This document shows, one piece after another, positions 1-12,299 of a stretch of DNA of 64,000 nucleotides. Position 1 is the first letter of the stretch; every line of letters begins with the position of its first letter. Position numbers and translations under genes: made by a program. Under the pieces are notes generated by a model. That model worked only from the letters and a program-made list of their open reading frames with translations, had not been told where the DNA came from and made no database searches. Source of the stretch: Sapria himalayana (Eukaryota; Streptophyta; Magnoliopsida; Malpighiales; Rafflesiaceae); assembly GCA_029783825.1 (NCBI GenBank), contig JAREIK010011507.1:1-64000 (forward strand). Direction: 5' to 3'.

Positions 1-255
1 TGTCTATCTGTCTATTTGTATATCTATCTATCTATTTATTTATCTATTTCTATATCTGTCTATTTTTCTATCTATATGTCTATCTATCTATATATCTATC
101 TATCTGTCTGTCTATCTATCTATCTATATGTATATTTTTCTATCTATCAATCAATTTATCTGTCATTCTATATATCTATCTATGTGTTTATGTGTCTATC
201 TCTCTATCTATTTATCTGTCTATCTATCAATCTGTATATCTATCTATCTGTCTAA

Positions 256-295
<40 letters not shown>

Positions 296-842
296 ATCTA
301 TCTATCTATCTCTCTATCTATCATTCTATTTGTTTATATGCTTATCTATTTATCTATATGCGTATCTATTTATCTATCTAACTATCTATCTATTTTTCTA
401 TCAGACTATCTATCTATCTGACTATCTATCTATATGTCTATCTATCTATCGTCCTTTTTGTCTTTCTGTTGATCTATCTATCTATATATTTGTCTATATA
501 TTTATCAATTTATCTGATAAAATGACTATTTATCTAATATGTCTATATGTCATTCTTTATATATGTCTATCTATCTATCTATCTATCTGTATATCTATCT
601 ATATATCTATTTGTTTATCTTTCTATCTGTCTAAATATCTATCTTTATATATATCTGTCTATCTATCTATCTGTCTGACTCTATCTATATGTCTATCTAT
701 CTATCTATGTATATGTCTGTATGTCTATCAGTATAACTATTTATCTATTTATCTAGCTTTTTTGTATATTTGTCCATCTATCAATCTAGTTATTTATTTG
801 TTTGACTATATATATATATAATATCTATGTATCTTTCTATCT
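1..842. repeat. Degenerate (TCTA)n tetranucleotide array
   Basis: The stretch is almost entirely TCTA with TCTG, TTTA, TGTC and CAAT variants, and it contains a pure (TA)n run near 258-292. The plus strand reads as open frames rich in Tyr, Leu, Ser and Ile only because (TCTA)n has no stop codon. The minus strand has TAG every 12 nt in every frame. It is simple-sequence DNA, not coding. It continues left of the window and is interrupted at 843 by a CACTA terminus. The same array type reappears at 12300, 30393 and 42124. Confidence 0.97.
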
Positions 843-1310
843 CACTACAACAAAAATCCCATACAGCTAAAAAAATTCCCTAGCTAAATGAGCATTTTCC
901 ATCATTAAATGGGATATAGGGATGGATTACTTATGAATCGGCTTCCTATCTAAAGTGTTTCTTGTTAAAATTTAGCGACGAAAAATCACTTGCTAAAAAT
1001 GACAAATTCTCTAGCTAAATTAGTAAGATAAATGAGATTTTTCATCACTAAGCGAAAATAATAACGAATGATACCCGAGCTAAAGTGCTGGTCTATAAAT
1101 TTTAGAGATAGATATAATCCCTAGCTAAATAAATTTAGTGACAGAAAATCCATCACAAATTTTAATATTTTTCCTGCTAAATTAGATCGGGAAAATTCCC
1201 TAGCAAAATTAGCTAATGATTTATCCCTTGCTAATTTAGCACGGGATTTTTCTCTAGATATTTTAATTTCAAAATTAATTTCAGAATAAAAATTATTTTA
1301 AAATTTTTTA
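843..1310. repeat. Element A 3' terminal inverted repeat and subterminal repeats
   Basis: The terminal CACTACAA is followed by dispersed, partly inverted copies of CCCTAGCTAA, TTGCTAAA and TTTAGCGACG up to about 1260, then AT-rich sequence. Such arrays are the usual transposase-binding regions of CACTA elements. The words match those at 19646 (B) and 30609 (C). Confidence 0.85.
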
Positions 1311-1904
1311 ATTAAATAATTTAATATTTTTATATCAAATTGAATAAAAATTGAAATTATAAATAATTTATAATAAATAAAAATTGAAATCATTTAATAT
1401 CTTATTCTAATTCAATATTTTACATAATTGAAACAAAAAAAATAACAAAATGTTATTTCATCTTATTCATCAATGTATCTATCGACTATGCATAAAGTAT
1501 AATATATCCATTCATTCACATTGCTTTGTCTCCCGCTGCTCCTCCTGTCATCATTTTTCTACTGCGACAAAGCTGTTCGAGTCACGACATGTAATGTCTA
1601 GTTAAAAATCCTATCACTTATAAAATCTTGGTATGAGGAATAATGTGGTATCATATCTGTCAAAAATTTAAACCACTTAGTCAAATTGAAAAAAAGGTAT
1701 GTTTTGATACATATATAAGCCTGAAGTATATATGTAAATATATACTATGAGTTCACACGTACATATATTACTACAGTATATGTACATAAAAACAACAGTA
1801 TTACGTGTACATATAAACTAAGTACAAATATACTTAGTATATTTGTACATAAAATACTACCGTATTATATGTATGTATATACTGACTTTATTCGTACGTA
1901 TATA

Positions 1905-2485
1905 TCTTATTTGGTGCTTTTGATATTGCTCCCGTTGTCGCTGCTGCCGTTGCTGCTATCGCTGCCAATACCACTACTATTGTCATCGCTGATGCTGCTA
2001 CCTCTGATGCCGCCGCTGCCGCTGATGTCGCCACTACCGCCGATGCCACTACTGTCACCGCCGTTGTTGCCACTACTGTCACCGCCGTTGTTGCCGCTAC
2101 TGCAACCACTGGCAGCTGCCACTACTAGCCGTAAAAGCGGTTGCCGCCACTACCACATCATGTCACTGCTACCGCTGTCGTCGCTGCTACCGCCATCATT
2201 GCTGCTGCTGGTTCCACCTCTACTGCTACTTCCTGTGCTACCACTGGTTCCGGTGCAGCCGCTTTTACCGCCACTGCTTCCGGTGCAGCCGCTGCTACAG
2301 CCACTACTTTCAGTGCAACCGCTGCTTCTGATGTAGCTACTGCTGCAACCACTGCCGCTTCCTCCGATGCTGCCACTGCCTCTGATGCTGCCGCTGCCGT
2401 CGTTACAGGCCCCACTGCTACCGCCGGCACCACTACCGCCACTACCGCTTCCCCTGCCACCGATATTGCTGCTACTGCTGTAGAT
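1905..2485. repeat. GCY/ACY trinucleotide block in tandem unit 1
   Basis: This is imperfect (GCT/GCC/ACT/ACC)n, strikingly GC-richer than the AT-rich surroundings. It reads as Leu/Pro, Ala/Thr or Val/Ala/Ser homopolymer-like peptides in several frames on both strands, which is expected of a triplet repeat. No frame shows a start context, a domain or a biased codon position, so I treat it as an expanded repeat and not a gene. Matching blocks sit in units 2 and 3. Confidence 0.9.
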
Positions 2486-3231
2486 AATATATTTTTACAT
2501 ACCTATAATAGGGTAAAAATATACCCAAAAAAGTCGGACACACACACATTTTTACTGATATATAAAAATAGTTATTATAAACATGATCAAACACAAATTA
2601 AAGTTGATTGTCATACAGCTTAAACTAAAATTTAATTAAATAATTTAATACATTTATATTATATTTAATAAACAGAAACTAAAAATGAAAATTTTAATTT
2701 AAACAAAAAAAATCATTTAATAACTTATTCAAATACAATATATAAATAACTAAAAAATAACAAAAATTATATTACATCTTAGTAATCAATGTATCTACCA
2801 ACTATGCATAAAGTATAATCTATCAATGCATTGACATAGCTTTCTCTTCCTCTGCTCATTCGATCACCAACTTTACACTACGAAAAAGCTTTCAGATTCA
2901 TGGTGCTTCATATCTATTGAAAAATTCCTTCGCTTATATAAGCTTTGTATGGGAAATAATGCGGTGCCACATATGTAAGAAATTTAAACCACCAAATCAA
3001 ATCAAAATTAATTAAAAAAAACTATGTTTTGATAAATATATATTACTGCAGCAAAAATGTACATATATATTAGCATTTTACTCGTATATAAATTACTACA
3101 ATATTTGTAGATATAAATTGTAGTATTATATGTACATATATATAGAGTACATATATACTCATTATATATGTACATAAAATAATATAGAATTATATGTACA
3201 TATATACTGAGTATATAGATATGTATATACC

Positions 3232-3522
3232 ACATTTGTTGTGTTCTTGCTACTCCCACTGGTGCTGCCGCCCATGCCACTATGGCCACTATGGCTGCTA
3301 CCGGTGCTGCCACCGCTGCCACTGCTGCCTCTAGTGCCGCTACTTCTATTCCAACCACTACATCCACTACTGCCGATGTTGCCACCATTGCAACCACTAC
3401 TGCCACTGTTGCCGCCATTGCTACTGCTGCCTGTGCTACTGCTTCTAGCACCACTACTGCTACTACTGCCAGTGCTACTGCTTCTAGCACCACTACTGCT
3501 ACTACAGCAGCTACCGCCACTG
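3232..3522. repeat. GCY/ACY trinucleotide block in tandem unit 2
   Basis: This is the same class of imperfect Ala/Thr/Leu/Pro-reading triplet repeat as at 1905 and the shortest of the three. It contains an internal duplication of a CTACTGCTTCTAGCACCA-type segment near 3435-3500, which suggests slippage growth. Confidence 0.9.
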
Positions 3523-4314
3523 ATAATAGGCTTTTACATACTTATAATAGTCTAAAACTCAATCCAAAAAATTTGAAGAAACACAAACATATGCATAGAT
3601 ATATAAAAATAGTTAATATAGACATGAACAAACACAAATTTAAGTTGATTGTCATACAGTTTCAACAAAAATTTAATTAAATAATTTAATAATTTTAAAT
3701 TAATTTTTATAAAAATAGAAACTATAAATGAAACTTTTAAATTAAACAAAAAAATCATTTAATAACTTATTCTAATATAATATTTTAAATAACTAAAACA
3801 AAAAAATAAAAAAAAATATAATACATATTATTAATTAATGTATCTACCGACTATGCATAAAATATAATCAACTTTAAAAATATAATTGGCCTTTACATAT
3901 CAATTCATTAACATTGCTTTCTCTCCCTCTGCTCCTCCGATCACTAACTTTCTGCTGTGAAAATGTTGCCCGAGTCACGGTGCTTAATGTTTGTTGAAAT
4001 ATGTCTTCACTTATACAAGCTTCATATGGGAAACAATGCGATACCATATATGTACGATATTTAAACCACCACATAAAATCAAAATAAATAAAAAAACTAT
4101 GTTTTGGTAAATATATATTGTTGTAGTAAATATGTACATATATACTAGTATTTCACTCGTACATATATTACTGCAGTATATGTACATATAAACTGTAGTA
4201 TTATGCATACATATATACTGAGTACATATATATACTCGGTATATATGTATAGAAAATACTATGGTATTATAAGTACGTATATACTGACTATATACGTACG
4301 TAATTACCGCATTT

Positions 4315-4710
4315 GTTTTCATTGCAGCTACTCCTACTGCCACTCCCACTCCTGCCACTACTGTCGATGTTACTGCTACTGCTGCCACTGCCACTGCCTT
4401 TGCCACTGTCATTGTTGCTACCACTGCCACTATCGATGCCCCTGTCGCTTCCACTACCACTACCGATGGCACTATCTCTGGCACTACTGCTACTGCCGGT
4501 GCTGCTGCTACTTCTTCCACAGCTGTCGGTGCTGCCCTAGCCACGATCGCGGCTGCCACTGCTGCCATTGATGTCGCCTCTGCCGCTGATGTCGCCTCTG
4601 CTGCTGTTGCCACTGCTACCGTTGCTACCGCTATTGCCACTACTGCCGCCGCTACCTTAGTTGCCGCCACTACCCCCACTACCATCGTTTCTGCTGCTGC
4701 CGTTGCTGAA
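4315..4710. repeat. GCY/ACY trinucleotide block in tandem unit 3
   Basis: This is the third triplet block, in the same position within its unit as the other two. Apparent open frames on both strands are low-complexity (Cys/His/Tyr/Arg or Val/Ala) and are not supported as genes. Confidence 0.9.
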
Positions 4711-5223
4711 GATAAGCTTTTACATATGTATAATAGGCTAAATCTATACCCAAAAAATTTAGAGACACAAAAATATATTCACAGATATATAAAAACAAAT
4801 ATTATAGACATAAACAAACACAAATTAAAGTTGATTGTCATATAGCTTCAATAAAAATGCAAAAGATATCCAACAATTATGTTTAGAGATAGAGAGAGTG
4901 CAAAAATAAAATAGTTTTAGAATAATAAAGATAAGATAAGCTAACCTTCTTTTTGATAAAGTTGAAATCGGTAAATATGGGACCCATGCACTGGAAAGAC
5001 CGTGATAATGTCTGAATGCTTTGAATCAAGATTTTTTCTTGTCTCACATAATGTGTCCAGCAAAGATTCGTAATTTGGTTAATTGAAAAATCAAAGAACA
5101 AAACCAGAAAAAAAAAATTAAAACCTACAAAATTTATCATAATTATTTGCTACACAAACAAAAATAAATAATAGTTCAGATATAATTCTCATACTCAATC
5201 ATCCTCATAATTTATAGGGAATG

Positions 5224-7088
5224 CTAGCCTTTCATGCGAGGATTCACAGCTGGATCTTTGAATGTTATATGTTGCGCCAATGCCACTAACTGTGATGCCA
5301 TATAGGACATTTGCGATTGCATTACATTTTTCATTTCTTTCATCTCATAATTCATTTCTTTAATTTCTTGCATTTCTTCCATCAAATTAGTTATCTACTC
5401 ACCCTTCTTTTTCATTTCGGTCTCCATAACTATGATATGTTCATTTGTTTTTAGTGCTTGTTGTTCGGCCGTCTCATCCACTATTACTGAGAGAGATGAA
5501 TTAGATGCACAACTGCTACAACAAAATACCACTCCCTTAGAGCCGATTCCTTCCACTCGCTACTTCTTTCGACCTCCTTTTGTCTCCAAATAAATACGAT
5601 CATAATCAATTAGTTGAAGATCCATAGAACACTCAACTTATTGATGAGGAGTTATCACACATTCCTCCATTAAGTCCTGAGATAAAATAGAAAAAAAAAC
5701 TATTCTAGATATACAAAAAAATAATATAAATATTTTACATTCAAAATAATTTTCATAATGTACTATAGTTTTATAAAATCTAATTAATATAATAATTCTT
5801 TACAGCAATCATCTGAGACTTGTTGTCAGCATACTGACCATTCACTTTCTTCACATGCATCTTTTTGAAAATCTCATAAAAATTTGGATCTCTGCCCGAT
5901 TCTCCGGTCTAGAATTTGTTTTTATTAAGTCATAAAAAAACTAATGAAAAAAAAATTTAACAAAATTAATAAAACCATGCACAGATTTTATTTATTTTAA
6001 TATCTTTCACTGCCTAGAATTTGTTTTTATAGAAATGTTTAGAATTTTAAATTTGTACCAAATCTCAAGCGTGCTCAATGCTCGACTTTGAACCTCCAGT
6101 GTGTCGACAGATTCTTGTGCCTAGTCCAGCTACCTCACTTCATCAATTTTTACTGACAATATCTAATTTTTTCTTCACATCTGGCTCCTCCCAATAATTA
6201 AGCCACTCCAACTAGTCTTCCTCGGATATAAAATCAAGCCTTTATTTCATTTTCTTTAATTTATGGACAAAATCAGAATACCATTGAGCAGCTTTGATCT
6301 CTCATAATGACTTTATCTTTCCATCAAATTTGAGTGCATATGTGCACTGATTCTATAAATAGAAGAATGAAAAAAGAGTTATATTAAAACAAGAACAAAT
6401 TATTTACTACATGAAAAATAACCAACATAAAAGTTAAGAAATTAGATACTTATTTTTCAATGCTTTTGTTTTGTTATTTTTACCTGAAAGTCATTACAAT
6501 ATGACTCTTTTATTGATTCAAAAACTTTCTTCCTGGAGAAAGCTTTAGAATCAACCATTTTTTTGAAAGCCTTTGTAATTATAGTCGAACACTTGTGAGA
6601 TTGAATAAAACTGTACAAATAAATAAATAATATTGAAAACAAGCAAATCATAACAATATTAAAAAAACCATTGACAGTAACAGCAAATTTTTTTTCAATT
6701 CATTTTTACATATTTCTTTTATCTTTCATCCACAATATCAATTTCTAACTTTACACTAACTGTAGAGGAAGGCACAATATTTATGATGTCATTAGTATTG
6801 TAAATGGGGGAACAATTGGTGTAAAATGTTGTGTAGAAGATAGAGATGGATCAAAAGTTATGCAGGAAGCACAATGGGTAGTAGACTTACATCTGATAAA
6901 GGTTATAGTAGAGGTCTCAAAGATGGTGATGGTGATAGAAATGGAGATGATGATTATGATGTTGAAGTCCATATATGGTGGCTTTGAGTTGGTACAGATT
7001 CTGCAACATGATGTAATATACTAGATAAATTTGGTTCATATTTGTGTTCACGTCCACCTCCACAACGACCACGTCCTTTAGGCACCAT
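5224..7088 (-). pseudogene. TNPA-like plant transposase (Ptta/En/Spm family), degenerate
   Basis: This is the second CACTA gene, whose product normally binds subterminal repeats and helps excision. The likely start is the ATG at 7088 (MVPKGRGRCGGG, a basic Gly/Arg-rich start). Conserved pieces appear in order: ITKAFKK near 6540-6590; a W-rich stretch with LEWLNYWEEPDVKKKL near 6180-6230; the family signature RHTGGSK at 6086-6106; GRDPNFYEIFKKMH near 5855-5905; a GGRKK-VEGIGSKG stretch near 5520-5570; and a Met/Glu-rich C-terminal coiled coil (MEEMQEIKEMNYEMKEM) near 5310-5400. The stop is at 5224-5226. Pieces lie in different frames with in-frame stops between them; some gaps may be introns (AT-rich 5680-5800 and 5920-6030), but several stops fall inside conserved blocks. 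It lies downstream of and co-directional with the TNP2 gene. Family assignment is firm and function is lost. Confidence 0.82.
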
Positions 7089-7254
7089 CTGTTGTAGAAA
7101 ATAAAAAATAGAACAAAAATAGGGATATGATGATCAAGCATGCATTTTTTAATTAAAACACACCGATAGATTTCAACAAAATATAAAAAGTCTTTGATAG
7201 TTTAAATTTATAATAAAATTATAACAAATTAATTATCAGCATCATTGTCATCCT

Positions 7255-10200
7255 CTAATGGATCATCTGATATTTCGTCTGATTCTGATAGAAGTTCGAA
7301 CTCATCTTCAATAGAAATTGATCATCTTCAATTTCTATTATGCCACCATTTGAGTCACATAAATTTTCTAGATCTTCATCAACATTCAAATGCTCAATAT
7401 TATTTATGTCATCTTCCTGGAATGCCAGTGCAATTTCTAAGTATGCACTTCTATTTTGTGTTGTTGGTACTTCAAATTTTAATCGAGCTTTGATTTTGCA
7501 AATTTCCCACAAATCTCTCTGATCACGCGATAAACTAGGATATGTACAATAATATACCTGAGTAGCCGAACTACCATAATAAATGGCTCACATCGATTAT
7601 ATCTACATTTATGGTTAAACTCCACTAGCTTATAATCCGAATGAATCTTTGAGCCAATATTTCGCATAGGAACAAACCACTCACACTTAAATAATACAAT
7701 TCTATGATTTTTGAGTCCAGGATACTCCAACTCAATAACTTCTTTGAGTTGACCATAATAAAAAAACTCATCTGCACTATAACTTGAGCCTTTAATGCAT
7801 ACACCACTATTCATTATTATTTTATATGAAATTTGCCCGATTGTGTGAAATGTATATCCATTAAGAAAATACTTAGGATAAATTGTCACATATCTAAATA
7901 GGCATTTACTTAGATTTTGAATGAAAATATTTGAATCTCTATTTGAAGGATCGATTGCCAGTGACATAAATTAGAAAAATTATATTAACAAATAAAAAAT
8001 ATAAATAAAATAAATAATTAAAGAATATAAAACTTAATTATTCTCACATAATTTTTTAATGAATTCGCAAATTCAGTTTCTTGCCTTTAATCGATATCAT
8101 TGCTGGAAATTGCTGGATTAATATATTTTAACTACTCAACATAAATACTGCACAAATATAAAAAGAGAAAAAAATGTATATCAATTTTTAATAATTCCTA
8201 TTAAAGATAAAATTAAACTATGATTAAACCTGCAACCATTTTGGGTATACATACTCAATATATAGTGCAACCTCCTCAGAATTAAGTAAAACGTAGCTCT
8301 GGGTTGCTTCGTACTCTTCATCTATCATACATCTTTTCATTGCTCTTCCAAATGCTATTTGGTGGTGCTTGAAGATAGATAGTTTGTCCACAAAATCATC
8401 TTCTACCATCACATAACCTTCATAATTCTGCGGAACCTTTCTATTCTTTGTATTAACATGATCCACAAAATAATAATAACAAAATGATGATGCTTCTTGT
8501 ACTAAATATGCATTATAAATTGAACCTTCAACTTTTGTCTTGTTTCTAACATTCAATTTCAACTTACGAAGATACCTACATCCATAATGTTAGGTTTCAA
8601 TTAGATTCATAATGTTAGGTATATATCTTTCAAAAGAATACATCCACCTAAATTGCAATGGCCCTGCAATGCTTGCTTCGTATGCCAAATTGTCCGGCAA
8701 ATACTCCATCGAGTCAAAAAAAACTCGGTGGGAATATTCGTTCAAGCTTACAAATAATAAGTGGAATGTCATTCTCCAGCCTCACCATGTCATCTATTTT
8801 GATTGTGGTTGTTGTTAGCTGATTGAAGAACAAACTATGTTCTTTAAGGACCTTCCAAACACTTAGTGGAAGTAATTCATGGAATTCAAATAGTATTAAT
8901 CTCTGCATAAATACATGATAGTCATGACTTTTCATTACACATAACTTAAAATTCTTCATATCCATGCATCTACCGATATTTGACACATATCCACTAGAGA
9001 ATTTCAAATTTTTAACTCATTCACACAATATGTGTCTTGCCTTCTTATCAAGTGTGTAGCAAGCTTTAGAAAATTATTCTGTTTCCTCATTCAGCTTCAA
9101 TTCAGAACACCAATAGTAATCATTCAGCTCTCGTCTTGATTATAAAGTATCTTTTGTTCTTCCGTCTACATTAAGGACATTGTTGAAATCATTGTCAGAA
9201 ACATTTTTTTCAATACACATTACAACTAAGTTATGACAAATTAAATTGGACTTCCAATAGGGGAAGTCCCAAAATATACTATGTTTCCTCCAGCCAAATA
9301 ATTTTTCTATCGGTCCATTACATCTAGTAGCTTCATTTTTAGTTACTTTCTTCAAACCTAAACTTTGAATCTCTGTCATAATATCATCTCCTAAATGAAC
9401 TGCTGATGCAACTATCATCATAGTTTTATTTTTCCAAAATGTGGTTCTATTTCTTCGAAATGGATGATTCGTTGATAGAAACTTACGATGGTTATCAAAC
9501 CATTACTGTTTACCACTAAATTTGATGTTAAATGCATCAGAATTTGTCATGCTATACGAGCATGCGAATCGTCTTGCAGTACTCCAGCCAGAGAACATTG
9601 AATATGCAGAAAAGTCAATTGCCATCCACAGAAGGGCTGCCTGCATAATGAAATGTTGCTTCTTTTAGATATCATATGTATCATGGTCAAAATCCCACAA
9701 ATGATTTAAATGTGCAATAAGAGGCTGTAAGAAAACATTCAGCATGTCTTTCGGTTTTTTTGGCCCTAGAACCAATATTGAAAAAAACATATTTTGTTCC
9801 TTCATACACAACCACTGAGGCAAGTTATAAGGTACCACTATCACTGGCCATGTTGAATACTATTGTCCATATTGCACAAATGACTGAAATACATCAGTGT
9901 AGAGAGCCAATCTCACATTTCAAATTTCTGTTGCAAAATCTTGATGTATATAATTAAAATGCTTCCAAATAGGTGAATCTAATGGATGACAAATTTTCCC
10001 TTCTTCAACCTCATGCTTGGAATTCCACCTCATATCTTTTGCTGTAGCATTTTATTTATATAGTCTCTGTAATCGAAGAATTAATGAAAAAAAATACATC
10101 TTAAAGACAACCTTCAATTTTTGTCGCGTGTCTGCGACACAAGGTGCCTTCCTAAATCGAGGATGATCATAACACTTATAGATAATTAAATCACTATCAC

Positions 10201-10890
10201 CACCCCAATATAACATGCATCCATTTAAACAACAATTAATTTTTTCCACTGGTAGACACTTTCCTCGTAGTAACTTCTTAGTGTTGTAAATGTTGTTAGT
10301 GCTCAAATTATTATCCGGAACAATCTTTTTTATCAGTTCTGTTACCTTATCAAATAATTTCTCAGACATATGGTTTTCTGACTTGTTGCTCATTAGTCAA
10401 GCCACAAGTGACAATTGTGAATGTGTTTTACAACCAGACCACAACTCTTTATATGTAGCTTTAAGAATTTCATAAAATTTATGACTTCAGAATTATATGG
10501 TTCATTCATGTAATCAATATTGAAGTCTGTACCAGTAGCTTCCATGATCATTCTATGGTATGTTTTTGATGATTCTTCACCACAAGAAAATGATTCAATA
10601 CCCTCATTTTGGTCAATATTTAGAGCCATTGTACTTTTCCCATGATAAATCCAAATAAAATAATTTGGCACAGAGCCATATTTAGCCAAATGATATCTTG
10701 TAGTGTTTAAATCACGAAAAGGGATATTCGGACACTTGCGATGATTACATGGACACTTAAATTTTTCTCCATCCATTAATCTTGATTGACTACATGCAAA
10801 ATTGATGAAAGTTGCAAGACCAGTCAAAAAATATTTATTTAAAAATCCATTAATAACCCTTTTGTACATCTACTGACGATCTGAGCTCAT
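7255..10890 (-). pseudogene. TNP2-like CACTA transposase (Transposase_21 family), degenerate
   Basis: This is the catalytic transposase of En/Spm elements, which cuts and joins the element ends. The start is the ATG at 10890 (MSSDRQ), followed at once by TAG at 10870-10872 where relatives have Trp, then MYKRVINGF. Domains in order: transposase-associated N-terminus with FACSQSRLMDGEKFKCPC and PNYFIWIYHGK (10393-10869); Transposase_21 core with CCLNGCMLYWGG (10052-10393), WFDNHRKFL and HPFRRN (about 9440-9510) and FGWRKHSIFWDFPYWKS (9140-9421); DUF4218-like part with MKSHDYHVFMQRL and LERIFPPSFF (8714-8960) and FRWMYSFERY (8590-8680); a VRNKTKVEGSI part (8224-8562); and a DUF4216-like C-terminus with IVLFKCEWF (about 7670-7700). 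A frameshift near 7550 separates PFIMV from LWEICKIKARLKFEVP. Near full length for the family, but several stops and shifts make it non-functional as it stands. Confidence 0.9.
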
Positions 10891-10899
10891 TTTTCCCTG

Positions 10900-11164
10900 T
10901 TTTATTTACGAAAAAATAATGCTCAATCTTTTTTTGAATAAAAAATTCTATTACTCCAAAATATACAAATAATTAATTAAAATTACTTACAAATGAATAT
11001 TTAAAATTAAATATCGTGAATATCGAGGCAATGCATTTGTAGAATCTACATTAATAGATTAAACAATTTTAAGCACGATAAAGATTAATAGATATCACAG
11101 TTATACTAGATAAACGGTGCAAAATGTGATAATGCACAATAAAGGAAAGGAAAAATAAAGACAT
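10900..11164. other. AT-rich sequence upstream of the TNP2 relic
   Basis: About 265 bp of AT-rich DNA lie between the TNP2 start and the GA-rich tract. On canonical element orientation this would be leader or promoter-proximal sequence. I see no convincing TATA box context and no gene. Confidence 0.4.
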
Positions 11165-11545
11165 TTAATGTTTGAAGGAGGAGAGGGGGAGAGAGAGAGA
11201 GAGAGAGAGAAGGTAGGGAGAAAGAGGGGTAGAGAAATGGGAAGATGGGGGGAGAGAGAGTGGAGAGAGAGAAGGAGGGAGAGAGAGGGGGAGAGAAATG
11301 GTGAAAGGAAGAGAGAGGGAAAGAGAGAGAGGAAGAGAGAGAGGGGGAGAGAGGGGGAGAGAGGGAGAGAGGGGGAGAGAGAAAGAGGGAGAGAAAGGAG
11401 AGAGAGGGGGGGAGAGAGAGAGAGAGAACAAGCAAGAAAGGAGAACAAGAAAGAAAATAACAAGAGAGAGAGTGTGACATATAATGAAAAAGTGGAATAG
11501 AGAGACCGGAAGAATCAGAGAGGGAGAGAGAGAGACACATAGAAA
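11165..11545. repeat. (GA)n / (GAGGGA)n purine-rich tract
   Basis: The plus strand is nearly all purine (GAGAGA with GGGGGAGA and AAAG interruptions), so the minus strand is CT-rich. Long open frames on both strands read as Ser/Leu/Pro or Arg/Glu/Gly repeats and are artefacts of composition. It lies about 275 bp upstream of the TNP2 start in the element's own orientation. GA/CT tracts can act in plant promoters, but here that is only a possibility. Confidence 0.93.
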
Positions 11546-11599
11546 GTGCAGTGTTTGAATGAAAAATTATATAAAAGAAAATAAAATTTTTTCTATATA

Positions 11600-12299
11600 A
11601 ATCTATAAAATATACCATATTTTGTCATACATAAGTTCATATTTGAGCCTGAAGCCTAAGGGATGGGATTAGGTAAGAGTATAACCCTTATTTATATTAT
11701 ATCATATATGAGCATGATCAACAGACATTCTCATGCTACGTGCTTACATATTGTTGATATTATATCTTTTTCCATTTAATTTTAAATTAGTTCAACAAAA
11801 TTAATATTATCCCATATATAATTATATGTTAGGATACATATAGTAAATGTTGTTATAAATAGTTACATATAATTAAACATATAATTATATATAGATATAT
11901 GCATACAAGTAGTTATAAGTAAATATAAATAAATGTATACAAAGTTATAAATAAATATATAGATTTATGTATACATAATTAAAAATAAAGTTATTTTTAT
12001 TTATATAGAGTTATTTATAGTTATATGAATATTTTTATATAGTTATACACATATAGTTAAACATTGTGTTGTATGTTTTTATACATATAATTATAAATAT
12101 TGTTACATGTAGTTATACATATAGTTACACGTATAGTTGAACTTATATTTATACATGTATGTATATATATTTGTTCATATAATTTCATATATTTATACAT
12201 ATAGGTATGTATAGGTATGGATATACTAAAATATATTATTAATACTAATATATAAAAATGTATATTAAATATATGTTGTTAATTATATATTTAAATATA
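11600..12299. repeat. Partial unit of the AT-rich 545-bp array (element A)
   Basis: This is AT-rich sequence with ATAGTTATAC words and the unit marker ACAAGTAGTTATAAGTA followed by GTATACAAAGTTATAAA (about 11905-11960), matching the units at 25400-27300 (B). Similarity to B ends at about 12299 (ATTTAAATATAG), marking the truncation of element A. Confidence 0.75.

Larger units (their letters stand above)
1311..4855. repeat. Three large tandem units (1.0-1.3 kb) in element A
   Basis: Three direct units start at about 1311, 2635 and 3676 and end near 4855, giving lengths of about 1324, 1041 and 1180 bp. Each has, in order: ATTAAATAATTTAATA; a block with the words CTATGCATAAA and TTGCTTTCTC; a block ending in ATTTAAACCAC; a palindromic ATGTACATATA stretch; a GCY/ACY triplet block; and AAGTTGATTGTCATA. 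Elements B (about 19950-20200) and C (about 30950-31100) carry only the start of one unit, so the triplication looks specific to A. Unit limits are approximate because the ends are AT-rich. Confidence 0.88.
843..12299 (-). mobile_element. CACTA (En/Spm) transposon A, coding but truncated
   Basis: The left terminus starts CACTACAACAAAAATCCC and is followed by family-typical subterminal words such as CCCTAGCTAA and TTTAGCGACG. Inside, left to right, are three large tandem units, a minus-strand TNPA-like gene, a minus-strand TNP2-like gene, a GA-rich tract and one partial unit of the AT-rich array found in B and D. The TNP2-to-TNPA order means the canonical 5' end should be on the right. That end is missing: similarity to B stops near 12299 inside the AT array and (TCTA)n begins at about 12311. 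The 3 bp before the left end are TCT, but no partner can be checked. It is the only element here with both transposase genes, yet both are broken. Confidence 0.9.

Noticed and set aside
1..842. Long plus-strand open frames of Tyr/Leu/Ser/Ile repeats, here and at 12300-19645 and 42124-46207
   Set aside because: (TCTA)n read in steps of three gives S-I-Y-L without stops on the plus strand and TAG in every frame on the minus strand. They are artefacts of the repeat.
1888..2623. Ala/Thr/Val- and Leu/Pro-rich frames on both strands as possible secreted or structural proteins
   Set aside because: They follow the GCY/ACY triplet repeat and are open in several frames at once, with no domain. The same occurs at 3008-3680 and 4011-4685.
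11101..11618. Ser/Leu/Pro-rich minus-strand and Arg/Glu/Gly-rich plus-strand frames
   Set aside because: They are produced by the GA/CT-rich tract, with no start context or family similarity.
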